Origin: Ignavibacteriales bacterium
GTDB lineage: Bacteria > Bacteroidota > Ignavibacteria > Ignavibacteriales > Ignavibacteriaceae
Assembly: GCA_020061995.1 (NCBI GenBank)
Contig: JAGUXE010000146.1
Location: forward strand, 1 to 46,786
Direction: 5' to 3'
Length of the DNA: 46,786 nt
The notes under the pieces are model-generated. The model did no database searches, was not told the origin of the DNA, and was given only the letters and a program-made list of their open reading frames with translations. A program made the position numbers and the translations under genes. Numbering within the stretch: the first letter of the stretch is position 1; the number at the start of each line of letters is the position of its first letter. Of the stretch, positions 15,198 to 25,700 are shown one piece after another.

Positions 15198-17078
15198 TTA
15201 CTTCTGCAAAACCATTTTACCGAATAAATCTCTTATCGAGGTTCTCACTTGATAAATATAGACTCCCGAAGGAAGAGAATTCATGTTATTGTCATTTCCG
15301 TCCCACGAAATTTTATGCTCCCCTTTTTGTAATACCTCGTTAAAAAGATCTTTTACTTTATTTCCGAGAATATCATAGACAGTAATTTTAACAACTTCAT
15401 TCGATTGTAACCAAAAAACAATTTTAGTTGAAGGATTAAATGGATTCGGGTAATTCCCTCTAAGTTCAAAATCTCCCGGTATTTCCGCATCTTCTTTAAC
15501 ACTTACTGTTGAATCAAACACAAATCCGACTTTATTCATCATACTGTCAATTTCAGAATTTGCCATAAAGCTGTTCCACAATAATTGAGTTCTATGATTT
15601 TCAATCATAACTATAATAGGCCCCTGATCAATGGCGAGGTAACTGCTGGCAAACCAATTTTCTTTTGGATTGAGAGCATCTTTAAATCCATATTCGCCCC
15701 AAATACTACTTCCGTACGTGCGATACAAATTTTTCAATACAACCATGGATAACTCCGGCGTGTAAGGAAAAGATGAAAGTGCAGCGGTGGGTGTAATTGT
15801 TCCGTTATCATTAAACGGTTCGTGCACTCGATAACCAAAAGGATCATCGGATGCAGTTAAGCCCCATAGTGAATCGCTGTAATCTGCATGTCCGCGCGGA
15901 TTAGCAATACAATAAGCCCGATTGATTAATGTATGATGCTTATTATTATTAAAATAGTTTGTATAAGCATCTTTCTTATTTCTCGGATCAAATCCTAAAA
16001 ATGAATAATGAGCGAAAAATAATGGACCGCCAAAATCCCAGCCAACAAACAACGGAATTCCATAAAAATATTTACCATTACGATAAGATGGACTACTTGC
16101 CCAACCTAACGAATAAGTTGTTGCCGGAATGGGATGCGTTGGCGAGGCAATTGCAAGCAGGTAAGCAATTTGAGTTTCATTCGGACCTCGAATAGTCATA
16201 TTCATCTGCCAGCCGTAATTTGGTGACCAGTGCCAATATAAAAAGTTACTAGATGGATATCGTAAATACCAATCCCATTCAACTTCTTCCCATAGTGTGG
16301 TAATGATGTTTCTTATTTGTAATTCATCCGGGGTATCTAAGTTGAAATATTTGCGAACGGCTAAAAGTCCTTGAATCATAAAAGAGGTTTCAACTAAATC
16401 ACCGCCGTTATCATATTGACTGAATGGTATTACAACTCCTGTTTCTCCGTTTAACCAATGAGACCAAACACCGTGAAATCTTTGTGCTTTATTCTTTAGG
16501 AAATTAACAATCTTTAATACTCTTGCTACTCCTTCATCTCGTGTAATGAATCCTCTTTCAATTCCAACCGGAATTGCCATTACACCGAAGCCTGAACCGC
16601 CGATTGTAACAGTGTTGTCGGAGTTAAGCCTTTCACGTGATAATCCCGAAACCGGGTGCGCATAATCCCAGAAAAATCTAAAAGTAGCACGCTGCACCAT
16701 ATCAAGAAATTCTTCATCGTTCATTAAATGTGTTACTACAATAGTACTATCACTTAACACTGATTCATTTCCTTGGTTGTCAACGGTACTTACGCGATAA
16801 GTATAAGTTAATCCGGTAACACCGGGAAACGCGGTATAGTAATTTTTTTCTTTTGAAACAGTTACCGGGAATACAAATTGTCCGTTATACTTTCTGTAAA
16901 CTTTGTATGAAACAACATTGGGATCCGTAGATTTATCCCAGATAACATCAAAATGTTTTTCATAACCGTAGCTTCTTACATTTTGAGGAGGATTTGGTAG
17001 TGTTTTAGATTGACTTTTCGCCGGTTGCGGAGTTAATAATATAATAGTAATTAAAAGTATAAATAAACGGTAAGCCAT
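15198..17078 (-). CDS. Secreted T9SS-tagged endo-beta-1,2-glucanase candidate (FN3 + GH144)
   Basis: A 626-aa protein: signal peptide (residues 1-23, ending PAKSQ), a fibronectin III-like domain at ~28-115 (PPQNVRSYGYEKHFDVIWD, YTYRVSTVDNQGN), then a Glycoamylase/GH144 domain at ~120-525. Acidic residues Asp227 and Glu230 lie in GGDLVETSFMIQGLLA, a segment seen in characterised GH144 endo-beta-1,2-glucanases. The C-terminal hallmark is AIDQGPIIVMIENHRTQLLWN. The last ~85 residues are a T9SS sorting domain (GNYPNPFNPSTK, SGVYIYQVR). It would act at the cell surface, cutting beta-1,2-glucan into oligosaccharides. It lies between the cytoplasmic GH2 gene and the ABC transporter genes with 6-8 bp gaps. 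Family is firm; beta-1,2 specificity follows the family and the GH94 neighbour. Confidence 0.85.
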   Translation of the reverse strand: MAYRLFILLITIILLTPQPAKSQSKTLPNPPQNVRSYGYEKHFDVIWDKSTDPNVVSYKVYRKYNGQFVFPVTVSKEKNYYTAFPGVTGLTYTYRVSTVDNQGNESVLSDSTIVVTHLMNDEEFLDMVQRATFRFFWDYAHPVSGLSRERLNSDNTVTIGGSGFGVMAIPVGIERGFITRDEGVARVLKIVNFLKNKAQRFHGVWSHWLNGETGVVIPFSQYDNGGDLVETSFMIQGLLAVRKYFNLDTPDELQIRNIITTLWEEVEWDWYLRYPSSNFLYWHWSPNYGWQMNMTIRGPNETQIAYLLAIASPTHPIPATTYSLGWASSPSYRNGKYFYGIPLFVGWDFGGPLFFAHYSFLGFDPRNKKDAYTNYFNNNKHHTLINRAYCIANPRGHADYSDSLWGLTASDDPFGYRVHEPFNDNGTITPTAALSSFPYTPELSMVVLKNLYRTYGSSIWGEYGFKDALNPKENWFASSYLAIDQGPIIVMIENHRTQLLWNSFMANSEIDSMMNKVGFVFDSTVSVKEDAEIPGDFELRGNYPNPFNPSTKIVFWLQSNEVVKITVYDILGNKVKDLFNEVLQKGEHKISWDGNDNNMNSLPSGVYIYQVRTSIRDLFGKMVLQK

Positions 17079-17086
17079 AGCGTTTC

Positions 17087-19168
17087 CTATCTATTACGAA
17101 CTATTGTGATAACAAAAGAATTCTCAGAAATGGTTTTCCCGTCATCACTTTTAAGACGGAGATCTATTTTATAATCTTTATATGATAATTTAGCAGGAAG
17201 AGGAATTTTATTTTCATTCCATAAAAGATGAGTAACAGAATTTGTTGCAATTTCCTTTACAACGAGGGTAGAAAAAATTTTGTTGTTTATAGAAAATTCA
17301 ATTGAACAGTTTTTGTAAGATTTATATAAATCATTAATAACCCAAAGATCCAAACTTAAGTCCTGCCCGTTAAAATATTTTTCTTTCATCACCTTAACAG
17401 AAACATAGATTGGTTGATACGCTTGTTTAACAGCATAAAAACCCTTTTTCTTTTTACCGAAAAAATCAACAACAGACCAGGTGATTGATTCCCAACAATC
17501 GATAAACATAAATTGAAATATTCCTGTTATTCCGTCATTCTTTTTCCTTCGGTAAAAATCGATTGCGGTTTTTAGCAAGTCAGCTTGATAGGTTTGAGAA
17601 TTATTTATGAAATCAGTTGTCGATTTTCCCTTCTCAATTCCCGCGATATTAAAAGTTTGTTCATATTGGAAATTATGATATTCCCATTCCTTAACATCAA
17701 AATTTTTAATTCCCTTTTCAGAAATAATTTTCTTCAAAGAAGATAATTCCGGAATGGCTTGAGCCCCGAATTCCGTAACCAAAGGACCCATTGGAGTTGC
17801 GGCAAAATGTTCTTTGTTCCCCCAATACCAGCCATCGTATGGGTGCTCTTCATAATTTGAAGCGATACGAATTATTCTTGATTGATCTTCCTGTAAAACA
17901 GCATCGTAAAGGAAAGGGTCAAGACTCTTAATCTGTTCGCCGGGTTCATTGTGACAACACCAAAACGCAATTGAAGGATGATTGTAAAATTGATTAACCA
18001 TCTCTTTGATTTGTTTAACCGCATTTATCACAAAAAGATTAGATGTATCATACGTCCATTGAAGCGGAAAATCCTGCCAAACCAAAATCCCGGCATTGTC
18101 AAATTCTTCGTAAAGTTCATTTCGATTTACATGAGCATGAACACGTACAATATTAATATTGGCTTCTTTAAGTAAGTTGATGAGGATTTTAATCTTGTTA
18201 TTATTAAAAGAACTCAACATTTGAGTCGGGATTATATTTGTTCCGCGAAGAAACAACTCTTTACCGTTGATGAAAAATCGGTTCGACTCTTTTAGTTCAA
18301 CATTCCTTATACCAAAAATCTTTTTGAAGGAATAACTTTCTTCTGATGTAATTGATAACTCATAAAGATTCGGTTCACCCAAATCCCATGTATCCCATAA
18401 CTTAGGATTATCAATATCAAGAGCAATATTAAAAGTATCGGTAAGGGGATTTATACTTTTTGAAAACAAATTCTTATAAACCGATTTCGATTTATACTTG
18501 ATGTTTATCTGAAATGATAATTGTGATGGAACGGTAAAATTATTTATGGATGATAAATCAATTAGTAATTTTGCTGATTTTTTACTCCTATCAATTTTAG
18601 ATGTTACTTTCACTGAATCAAAATAGAGATTCTTTCCTGTAAGTAACTCAACATCATTCCAAATTCCTCCTGTATTTTTATCTTGTCCATATTCCATCGA
18701 CCAGCCGCCGGGTCTGCAATCGTGATGATTAAAAATTCCTTTAATCAATTTTTTATTATATGGCCAAACTTTGCCGGGTTCTTCTTTGGGTGAAGTAACA
18801 CGAACGACTATCTCATTATTTTTTTCTTGCAGATATGACTGATTAAGTCGGTGATAAAAGGATTGAAAATAGCCTTCATGACTTCCGACAAATTGTCCAT
18901 TTACCCATACATCAGCAAAGTAATCTACACCTCCGAACCTTAGTAAAGACAAGCCGGGATTATTTATATCGTTCAAATTAAAAGAATGATAAAACCATAC
19001 TGTTCCATTAAAATTATTTAATCCGGCTAATTCCCAATTGATGGGGAGTTTAATTTTTTTAGAGTTCTTTTCTCTTTCAATTAGAAAAGAAGTGTAATTT
19101 AATTCACTTAAACTATCGGTTATAAAATCCCACTCTCCATTTAGAGATAATACTTTTTCGTTCTTCAT
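17087..19168 (-). CDS. Cytoplasmic glycoside hydrolase family 2 enzyme (beta-glucosidase-like)
   Basis: A 693-aa protein without signal peptide. Domains: sugar-binding jelly roll (residues ~5-165: LNGEWDF, FGGVDYFADVWVNGQFVGSHEGYF), Ig-like domain (~180-290), TIM barrel (~295-590) and a C-terminal beta domain. Catalytic residues are visible: acid/base Glu408 in CHNEP and nucleophile Glu466 in TEFGAQ. GH2 covers retaining beta-galactosidases, beta-glucuronidases and beta-mannosidases, among others. Here the setting (GH144 below, GH94 above, 3-8 bp gaps) suggests it trims short beta-1,2-gluco-oligosaccharides such as sophorose inside the cell. Enzyme class is firm; substrate is inference. Confidence 0.85.
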   Translation of the reverse strand: MKNEKVLSLNGEWDFITDSLSELNYTSFLIEREKNSKKIKLPINWELAGLNNFNGTVWFYHSFNLNDINNPGLSLLRFGGVDYFADVWVNGQFVGSHEGYFQSFYHRLNQSYLQEKNNEIVVRVTSPKEEPGKVWPYNKKLIKGIFNHHDCRPGGWSMEYGQDKNTGGIWNDVELLTGKNLYFDSVKVTSKIDRSKKSAKLLIDLSSINNFTVPSQLSFQINIKYKSKSVYKNLFSKSINPLTDTFNIALDIDNPKLWDTWDLGEPNLYELSITSEESYSFKKIFGIRNVELKESNRFFINGKELFLRGTNIIPTQMLSSFNNNKIKILINLLKEANINIVRVHAHVNRNELYEEFDNAGILVWQDFPLQWTYDTSNLFVINAVKQIKEMVNQFYNHPSIAFWCCHNEPGEQIKSLDPFLYDAVLQEDQSRIIRIASNYEEHPYDGWYWGNKEHFAATPMGPLVTEFGAQAIPELSSLKKIISEKGIKNFDVKEWEYHNFQYEQTFNIAGIEKGKSTTDFINNSQTYQADLLKTAIDFYRRKKNDGITGIFQFMFIDCWESITWSVVDFFGKKKKGFYAVKQAYQPIYVSVKVMKEKYFNGQDLSLDLWVINDLYKSYKNCSIEFSINNKIFSTLVVKEIATNSVTHLLWNENKIPLPAKLSYKDYKIDLRLKSDDGKTISENSFVITIVRNR

Positions 19169-19171
19169 ATT

Positions 19172-21550
19172 TTATTCACCAAGCTGAACATCAACTTCAA
19201 CAATTTCATCGCTCACAACAGAAACAACATTGCCACTTTGTTCTACTCCGTTTACTTTTATCGATTTAACATTTTTTCCGGTATGATTATCATTGTTGAC
19301 TTTGATGTTATAAACAGTATTGCGGAATAGTCTTCTTACAGAATATGAGTCCCACTCTTTCGGAATGCAAGGATCGATAATTAAACCCGCTTCTGAAGCT
19401 CGTATTCCCAATATCCAATCGACAGCTACTTTTACAAACCATGATGCTGAACCGGTATACCAGGTCCAACCACCCATTCCGTAATTAGGTGAATCAGTAC
19501 CATCAATATTACCCGGAGTAACAAATGGTTCTGCAACATATTCATCAGGATTCATACCGTTTAAAATTGGGTTGAGTCGTTTGTAGGCTTCAAATGCATT
19601 TTCATTATCTTTTAATAATGCATAAGCCCAAACCGACCAGGTGGCTGCATGTGTATAAACTCCTCCGTTTTCTCTTCTACCGGGAGAATAACGTGAAAGG
19701 TAACCAATATATTTATCCGGTACAGAGTAAGCGGGATGAAGCAACAATGTTCCATTCTTTTTCAAAAGATTTTTTGATACCGCATTCATAGCCTCTTTAT
19801 GTTTTTGGGAATCGGCTATACCACTTATTACTGACCATATTTGTGGATTGAGATAAATTTTCCCTTCACTATTTTCGCAGCTTCCTATTTTTTGACCATT
19901 ATCTTTTGTTGCACGGAAAAACCATTCACCGTCCCAGGCATATTTATCAAAGCTATTCTTCAGATCTGATGCTTTTTTTCCGTAGTAGTTTGCCAACTCA
20001 GCTTCATTTAACTTTACTAATATTTTTTCAAAACGGATTAAAATCAGATATAAAAACTCAGTAAGCCAAATTGATTCACCTTTCATATCGAGACCTACCG
20101 CACTTAGTCCATCGTTCCAATCACCTGCGCCGATAAGCGCTAAACCCCGTTCACTTATTCTGGTAAGAACTTTATCAATAGCCCTTTTCATATGATCAAA
20201 TAAGCTTCCTGTTTGATTGCTGTTGTAGAAGGGTTCTACTTCATTGAGTAGTTCAAAATTAGCTGTTTCGTCAATATAATTGAAAACCAAAAAAGGAAGC
20301 CAGAGGAGATCATCTGTCATATTTGTTGCTAAACCTGTTTCAGTAATCGGATGCCACCAGTGCAAAACTTGCCCGTCTTCAAATTGATGGCGCGCATGTA
20401 ATCGAATCTGTTTTTCCGTTAATGTCGGATCTATAGCAAGATAAATCAGACTGTCTTGCAACTGATCTCTAAAGCCGAAAGCACCACTTTGTTGGTAGTA
20501 GGCTGTTCTTCCCCATAAACGTCCAGCGATTGCCTGGTAACGAAACCATTTATTTACTGAAAGATTCATTGCTTTATCGGGTGTGTTTATCTCCAAGGTA
20601 CTAAGAATAGTTTCCCAATTGCTTTTAACTTTATTCAGTTCGTCTTTTATTTGTTCAGGTGTTAAATAGTTAGCTAATGTTGTTCTAATATCTGCTTTGG
20701 TTTTTTCAAGTCCGAGATAAAATGCGGTTTCTTTTTTTTCATTTACATTAAGTTCAACATTAACCATCAATGATGCTATTGAATCATTCCACTTTCCTGT
20801 TTTGCCGGTTAGTTTTGATTCTTTTACCGCAATAGGATTTTGTAAACTGCCATAATTACCTATGAACGATTCTTTATCTCCTTCATATCCGGAAACTTTT
20901 TGATTTGAAGCAAAGTAACCGAAATATTCATACTCAATATTCCAATGTCCCCTATCACCTAATGGAATTTCCCATAATCTTTTAGTTGCCGTTATCGCAT
21001 TGATGTCTTCTTCAAACCAGGTTTCAAGAAAAGTTTTGTGAAATTCACGATGATGATCTGCAGAAGAACCGAGCACCCATTCAAAGTATGTAAAGATTGA
21101 TAAATCGGCAGTTTCACTTGACTTATTATCAATTTCTAAATTCCATATTTCGAGACTATGTTTATTAGGTACAAACATAGTTAGCGTAATCTCTATCCCT
21201 TTATAGCTTGATTTGAATACAGTATATCCGAATCCAAAACGGCACTCGTAACTATCAAGTTCAGTTTTAACCGGCATCCATGCAGGATTCCAAACTTCTC
21301 CGGTTTTATTATTTTTAATGTAGATGTATTTTCCCCAGTTATCCTGAATCAAATCTTGATGCCATCTGGTAATACGATTAAATTCCGAATGAGTATCCCA
21401 ACTAAAACCGCCCCCTGTTTGGGAAACTACCAAACCATAAATACCGTTTGTAAGAATATTAACCCAGGGTTTAGGTGTACGTGGTGTTTTGATGATATAC
21501 TCATTACCATCGTTTGAGAAATAACCATATTTAGTTTCGAAGTGTGCCAT
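19172..21550 (-). CDS. GH94 disaccharide/oligosaccharide phosphorylase
   Basis: A 792-aa cytoplasmic GH94 enzyme. Residues 1-300 form the N-terminal beta-sandwich (KYGYFSNDGNEYIIKTPRTPKPWVN, SQTGGGFSWDTHSEFNRITRW). An (alpha/alpha)6 barrel follows with YYQQSGAFGFRDQLQDSL, HWWHP and GAGDWNDG at residues 475-481; the general-acid Asp is in GDWNDG (Asp477/Asp480). GGWTWYTGSASWF is near residue 690. GH94 cleaves beta-glucosides with phosphate to alpha-glucose 1-phosphate. The 'GAFGFRDQLQD...HWW' pattern is shared with the phosphorylase-like domains of cyclic beta-1,2-glucan synthases and with 1,2-beta-oligoglucan phosphorylases as well as cellobiose phosphorylases. With GH144 in the operon, a beta-1,2 substrate is favoured. 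Cellobiose or another beta-glucobiose remains possible. Confidence 0.88.
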   Translation of the reverse strand: MAHFETKYGYFSNDGNEYIIKTPRTPKPWVNILTNGIYGLVVSQTGGGFSWDTHSEFNRITRWHQDLIQDNWGKYIYIKNNKTGEVWNPAWMPVKTELDSYECRFGFGYTVFKSSYKGIEITLTMFVPNKHSLEIWNLEIDNKSSETADLSIFTYFEWVLGSSADHHREFHKTFLETWFEEDINAITATKRLWEIPLGDRGHWNIEYEYFGYFASNQKVSGYEGDKESFIGNYGSLQNPIAVKESKLTGKTGKWNDSIASLMVNVELNVNEKKETAFYLGLEKTKADIRTTLANYLTPEQIKDELNKVKSNWETILSTLEINTPDKAMNLSVNKWFRYQAIAGRLWGRTAYYQQSGAFGFRDQLQDSLIYLAIDPTLTEKQIRLHARHQFEDGQVLHWWHPITETGLATNMTDDLLWLPFLVFNYIDETANFELLNEVEPFYNSNQTGSLFDHMKRAIDKVLTRISERGLALIGAGDWNDGLSAVGLDMKGESIWLTEFLYLILIRFEKILVKLNEAELANYYGKKASDLKNSFDKYAWDGEWFFRATKDNGQKIGSCENSEGKIYLNPQIWSVISGIADSQKHKEAMNAVSKNLLKKNGTLLLHPAYSVPDKYIGYLSRYSPGRRENGGVYTHAATWSVWAYALLKDNENAFEAYKRLNPILNGMNPDEYVAEPFVTPGNIDGTDSPNYGMGGWTWYTGSASWFVKVAVDWILGIRASEAGLIIDPCIPKEWDSYSVRRLFRNTVYNIKVNNDNHTGKNVKSIKVNGVEQSGNVVSVVSDEIVEVDVQLGE

Positions 21551-21585
21551 AAAAAAATTAAGTCCTTATATTACAAGAGAAGTCG

Positions 21586-22578
21586 TTAACACGAACCGCC
21601 AACAACAAGTTCGGTTAATATTTTTACATTTTGAATTGGATCGTTGCTTCCATTCATTCTGTTAATTAAAATTTGTGCTGCGTTTGTTCCCAATTCATAG
21701 ATCGGTACATGAACAGAGGTTAAGCGTGGGTTAAGAAATTGAGAAACAAAAATGTCATCAAATCCTGCAACGGCAAAATCAACCGGGATTTTTAATTTGA
21801 GATTACGTGCTGCAACATAACATCCTATAGCCATCATATCGTTTGATGCAAAAATTACTTCCGGCGGATTTTCCAGCTTCATTAAAGTTTCACATGCGGC
21901 TTGTCCGCCATTTATTGTAAAATCACCTGTTACAATCCAAGATTTATTAATTTCGATTCCATTGTGCTTTAGTGCTTGCCTATAACCGAGTTCACGCTGA
22001 ATAGAATCATTATTTTTTTGAGGTCCGGTTATATGAGCAATTTTTTTGTAACCCTTTTCAGCCAGATAATCAACAACAGAATAAGCCCCGTTAAAATTAT
22101 CTATGCTTATAGAATCCCATTTTTGCAGTTCAGATTTTCCGCTGATAACAATAAGCGGAATTTTACTGCTTGCTAAAGTTTTTTTTACATCATCTTCTAC
22201 AAGAGGGGTCATTAAAATCAATCCACCAACGATTCCTTTACTCATGTAATCGACAATTGCTTCAACCATTGATCTGTTGCTATGCGAACTTGTAACCATT
22301 GTATAATAACCGTGGTTATAACAAACTTCATCTACACCGCGAATTACTTCCATAAAGAATTCACCGAAAATATCGGGCATAACAAGTCCTATTATATTCG
22401 ATTTTTTCGTAACAAAACTTCTCGCCAATAAATTTGGGTTATAGTTTAACTCATCGGCTATTGATTTAATTATTTTTTTTGTAGAGGCTTTGACTTTTTT
22501 ATCGTCATTCAACGCGCGAGAGACTGTGGCTATTGATACATTTGCCAGTTTTGCGATTTCTTTTATTGTTGTTGCCAT
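21586..22578 (-). CDS. LacI-family transcriptional regulator of the glucan locus
   Basis: A 330-aa regulator. The N-terminal LacI helix-turn-helix (residues 3-22: TIKEIAKLANVSIATVSRALN) and hinge helix (NYNPNLLARSF) are followed by a periplasmic-binding-protein-like effector domain (IIGLVMPDIFGEFF, FASNDMMAIG, AVAGFDDIFVSQF). It is the first gene of operon A, 35 bp ahead of the GH94 gene, and an operator-like palindrome lies ~20 bp upstream of its own start. The same palindrome precedes operon B and the 26074-27402 gene. It probably represses the regulon until an oligosaccharide or sugar phosphate binds. The effector is unknown. Confidence 0.9.
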   Translation of the reverse strand: MATTIKEIAKLANVSIATVSRALNDDKKVKASTKKIIKSIADELNYNPNLLARSFVTKKSNIIGLVMPDIFGEFFMEVIRGVDEVCYNHGYYTMVTSSHSNRSMVEAIVDYMSKGIVGGLILMTPLVEDDVKKTLASSKIPLIVISGKSELQKWDSISIDNFNGAYSVVDYLAEKGYKKIAHITGPQKNNDSIQRELGYRQALKHNGIEINKSWIVTGDFTINGGQAACETLMKLENPPEVIFASNDMMAIGCYVAARNLKLKIPVDFAVAGFDDIFVSQFLNPRLTSVHVPIYELGTNAAQILINRMNGSNDPIQNVKILTELVVGGSC

Positions 22579-22598
22579 TGGTTTTTTTTATATTTGAA

Positions 22599-22612
22599 TG
22601 TAAACGTTTTCA
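22599..22612. promoter_or_regulatory. LacI-family operator between lacI-type gene and 22749 gene
   Basis: TGTAAACGTTTTCA differs at one base from the perfect palindrome TGTAAACGTTTACA found at 12099 and 27468. It lies 21 bp upstream of the regulator start and 137 bp upstream of the divergent 22749 gene. It suits autoregulation of operon A and possibly control of the divergent gene. Confidence 0.72.
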
Positions 22613-22748
22613 TTGCGTGGAAACTTAAAGATTTTGTCTTTTCCAGTCAAGCGAAAAATAACTTTTTTATCGTGGTTAGGTAAGTTTATCAAATAAAACG
22701 CAAAATAAGTAACATTTATTTATTATTTACATTGAAAGGTAGAATTAA

Positions 22749-25700
22749 ATGAAAAAACTCTTTTTTCGATCGTTTTTTATTTTTCTACTCATTTATGCAT
22801 CTCTTACTGATTTATTGGCACAAGTTGATATTTATCAAAATAATTTTGATTCCATTGACGGGTGGAAAATAGTTGCTGCTGATGAAGTCGATATTAAAAT
22901 TTCAAAAATTGAATCGGAGTATGGGACAAGCTTAAGGCTGGATTATCACTTTATAGCAGGTTCCGGTTATGGCGGAATTCAAAAAGTTATTCCTCTCGAA
23001 CTCCCCAATAATTATGAGTTTTCATTCAAACTGAAAGGAGATTCTCCAAATAACGACCTTGAGTTTAAGCTGTTGGATGAAGAAGGAACTTCGGTTTGGT
23101 GGATGAATAGAAGAAATTATTCATTTCCAAAAGATTGGCAAACATTAAAAATCAAAAAAAGACAAATCGAAAAAGCTTGGGGACCTTCAAACGAGTATTC
23201 ACCAAAGAAAATTCACAAAATCGAATTTATGATTGCCTCAGTTAACGGCGGTAAGGGAACTTTATATATAGATGATTTCAAATTGGTTAAAAGAGAAGTT
23301 CCTTCTAATCTGAATATTCAGCCTGAATTTTACGCAACTTCCCAAAAAGATTTTAATCATATCATAGCTTTAGCTTTTGATTCTAACAAAAGCACTTTTT
23401 GGCATTCTGATCCCAACTCAAATAAAGATGAAATAATAATCGATTTTAAAAAAGAAAAAGAGCTTGGCGGATTAACTCTTAATTGGGATGAAAATAATTA
23501 TCCTCTTCAATCAGAATATTTTATTTCTGATGATAAAATTAATTGGACTAAAATTTATTCTGTTAAAAACGGAAAAGGCAATCTTTCATTTATTTACCTC
23601 CCCGAAACAGAAACTCGATATTTAAAAATCGAATTAAATAAATCAAACAAAAATGGTTTTGCGCTAACTGAATTGACTTTTGAGCCACTTTCCTTCGGGA
23701 GCAATTTAAATCGGTTCTTTGAGACGGTTTCTTCTCATTATCCGCGCGGCTTCTATCCTAAATATTTTACTCCCGAAAAATCTTATTTTACAATTACCGG
23801 TGTTAATAATGATACAAAAGAAGCGCTTATTAATGAAGAAGGTCAAGTAGAAATTGATAAAAGTAGTTTTTCAATTGAGCCCTTTATTCATAATGGCAAA
23901 GAGCTCATTACTTGGGAGAATAGTATAAATATTCAGTCACTCGAAGATGAATATTTGCCCATTCCGATTGTTAAGAGAAGTAATGATAATCTCGAACTTG
24001 AAATTAAGATGTTCGCCGACGGCGAAGCAGGTAAATCAATTTTGAATTTGCAATATACTTTGAAAAATAAATCCTCAGAAAATCAGAACGGGAATATCTA
24101 TTTTGCGATTCGTCCTTTCCAGGTAAATCCATCATATCAATTTTTAAATACATCCGGGGGAGTTGCAAAAGTTGAATCTATCTTTTTTGAAAATGATAAT
24201 GCAATAATCAATAATAATAAAGCTGTTTATCCATTGTTGAAGCCCGACAATAAAGGGGCTTCCGTTTTTGACAGAGGAGAAATAATTAACTTCATTTCAA
24301 AAAATAAACTTCCGGGGGAAGTATCCGTGGAAGATAATTTGGGATTAGCTTCGTCAGCATATATGTATAACTATAATCTTCAATCAGGAGAAGAAATAAA
24401 ATACTATTTCCTTATTCCATTTCATGAACAGGAGATTAGTATTGTCAATCCATTCAGCAAAAAAGAAGCAGACGTATTCATGGAAAACAAACTTGCTTCA
24501 ATAAAAAACTTCTGGAAAGAAAAGCTTAACTCATTCGAAATAAAACTTCAGGGGGAATATAAAAAATGGACAAATACACTTCGTTCTACATTGGCTTATA
24601 TTTTAATTAATCGTGATAATGCCGGTATTCAACCCGGGTCACGTTCTTATGAACGCTCATGGATTCGAGATGGTTCGCTCACTTCATCGGCATTGCTAAA
24701 ACTCGGAATTACTGAAGAAGTAAAAGATTTTATCGAATGGTATTCTTCATATCAGTATAAATCCGGCAAGGTTCCTTGTGTTGTTGATAGACGCGGTCCT
24801 GATCCGGTTCCTGAAAACGATAGTCACGGACAGTTGATTTACTTAATTCATCAATACTTCCTTTTTACAAATGATACAACGTTTCTTAGATCTAAATTTC
24901 AAAATGTAAAAGCAGCTGTTGATTACATTGCAGAGTTGATTTCACAAAGATCAACTGATGATTATAAACTGATCGATTCATTGAAAAACTTTTACGGAAT
25001 TTTACCCGAATCGATAAGTCATGAAGGTTATTCTGAAAAACCGATGCATTCATACTGGGATAATTTTTTCGCAATCAAAGGCTTAAAAGATGCCGTTGAT
25101 ATTGCATCAATTTTAGGGGAAAAAGAGTCTGAATTAAAGTTCATTTCGATTAGAGATAAGTTTAAAACCGATCTTTATAACTCACTTTCGGGAGCAATTA
25201 AAACTAAAGAGATCAATTACATTCCCGGCTGCGTTGAACTTGGTGATTTTGATGCAACCTCGACTTCGATTGCCCTTTATCCATGCAATGAGAAGTTGAA
25301 TTTGCCTCAACCATATCTTAATAATACCTTTAACAAATATTATGATTATTTTGTTAAAAGACGCGATGACACAACTTTTAATTGGATTAATTATACTCCT
25401 TATGAATTAAGGACAGTCGGTGCCTTCATTCAATTAGATCTGCCGGAAAGAGGGCATGCTCTTTTAAACTATTTCTTTAAAGATCAGCGCCCACAGGGTT
25501 GGAATCATTGGGCAGAAGTTGTTTGGAAAGATCCTAAGCTGCCACGTTTTATTGGAGATATGCCACATACATGGGTTGGTTCTGATTTTGTATCTTCGCT
25601 TCGTTCGTTTTTTGTTTATGAAGATGAACAGCGTCAAGCATTAATTATCGGAGCAGGGATAATTCCCGATTGGATTGAGCATCCGCTAGGAATAAGCATC

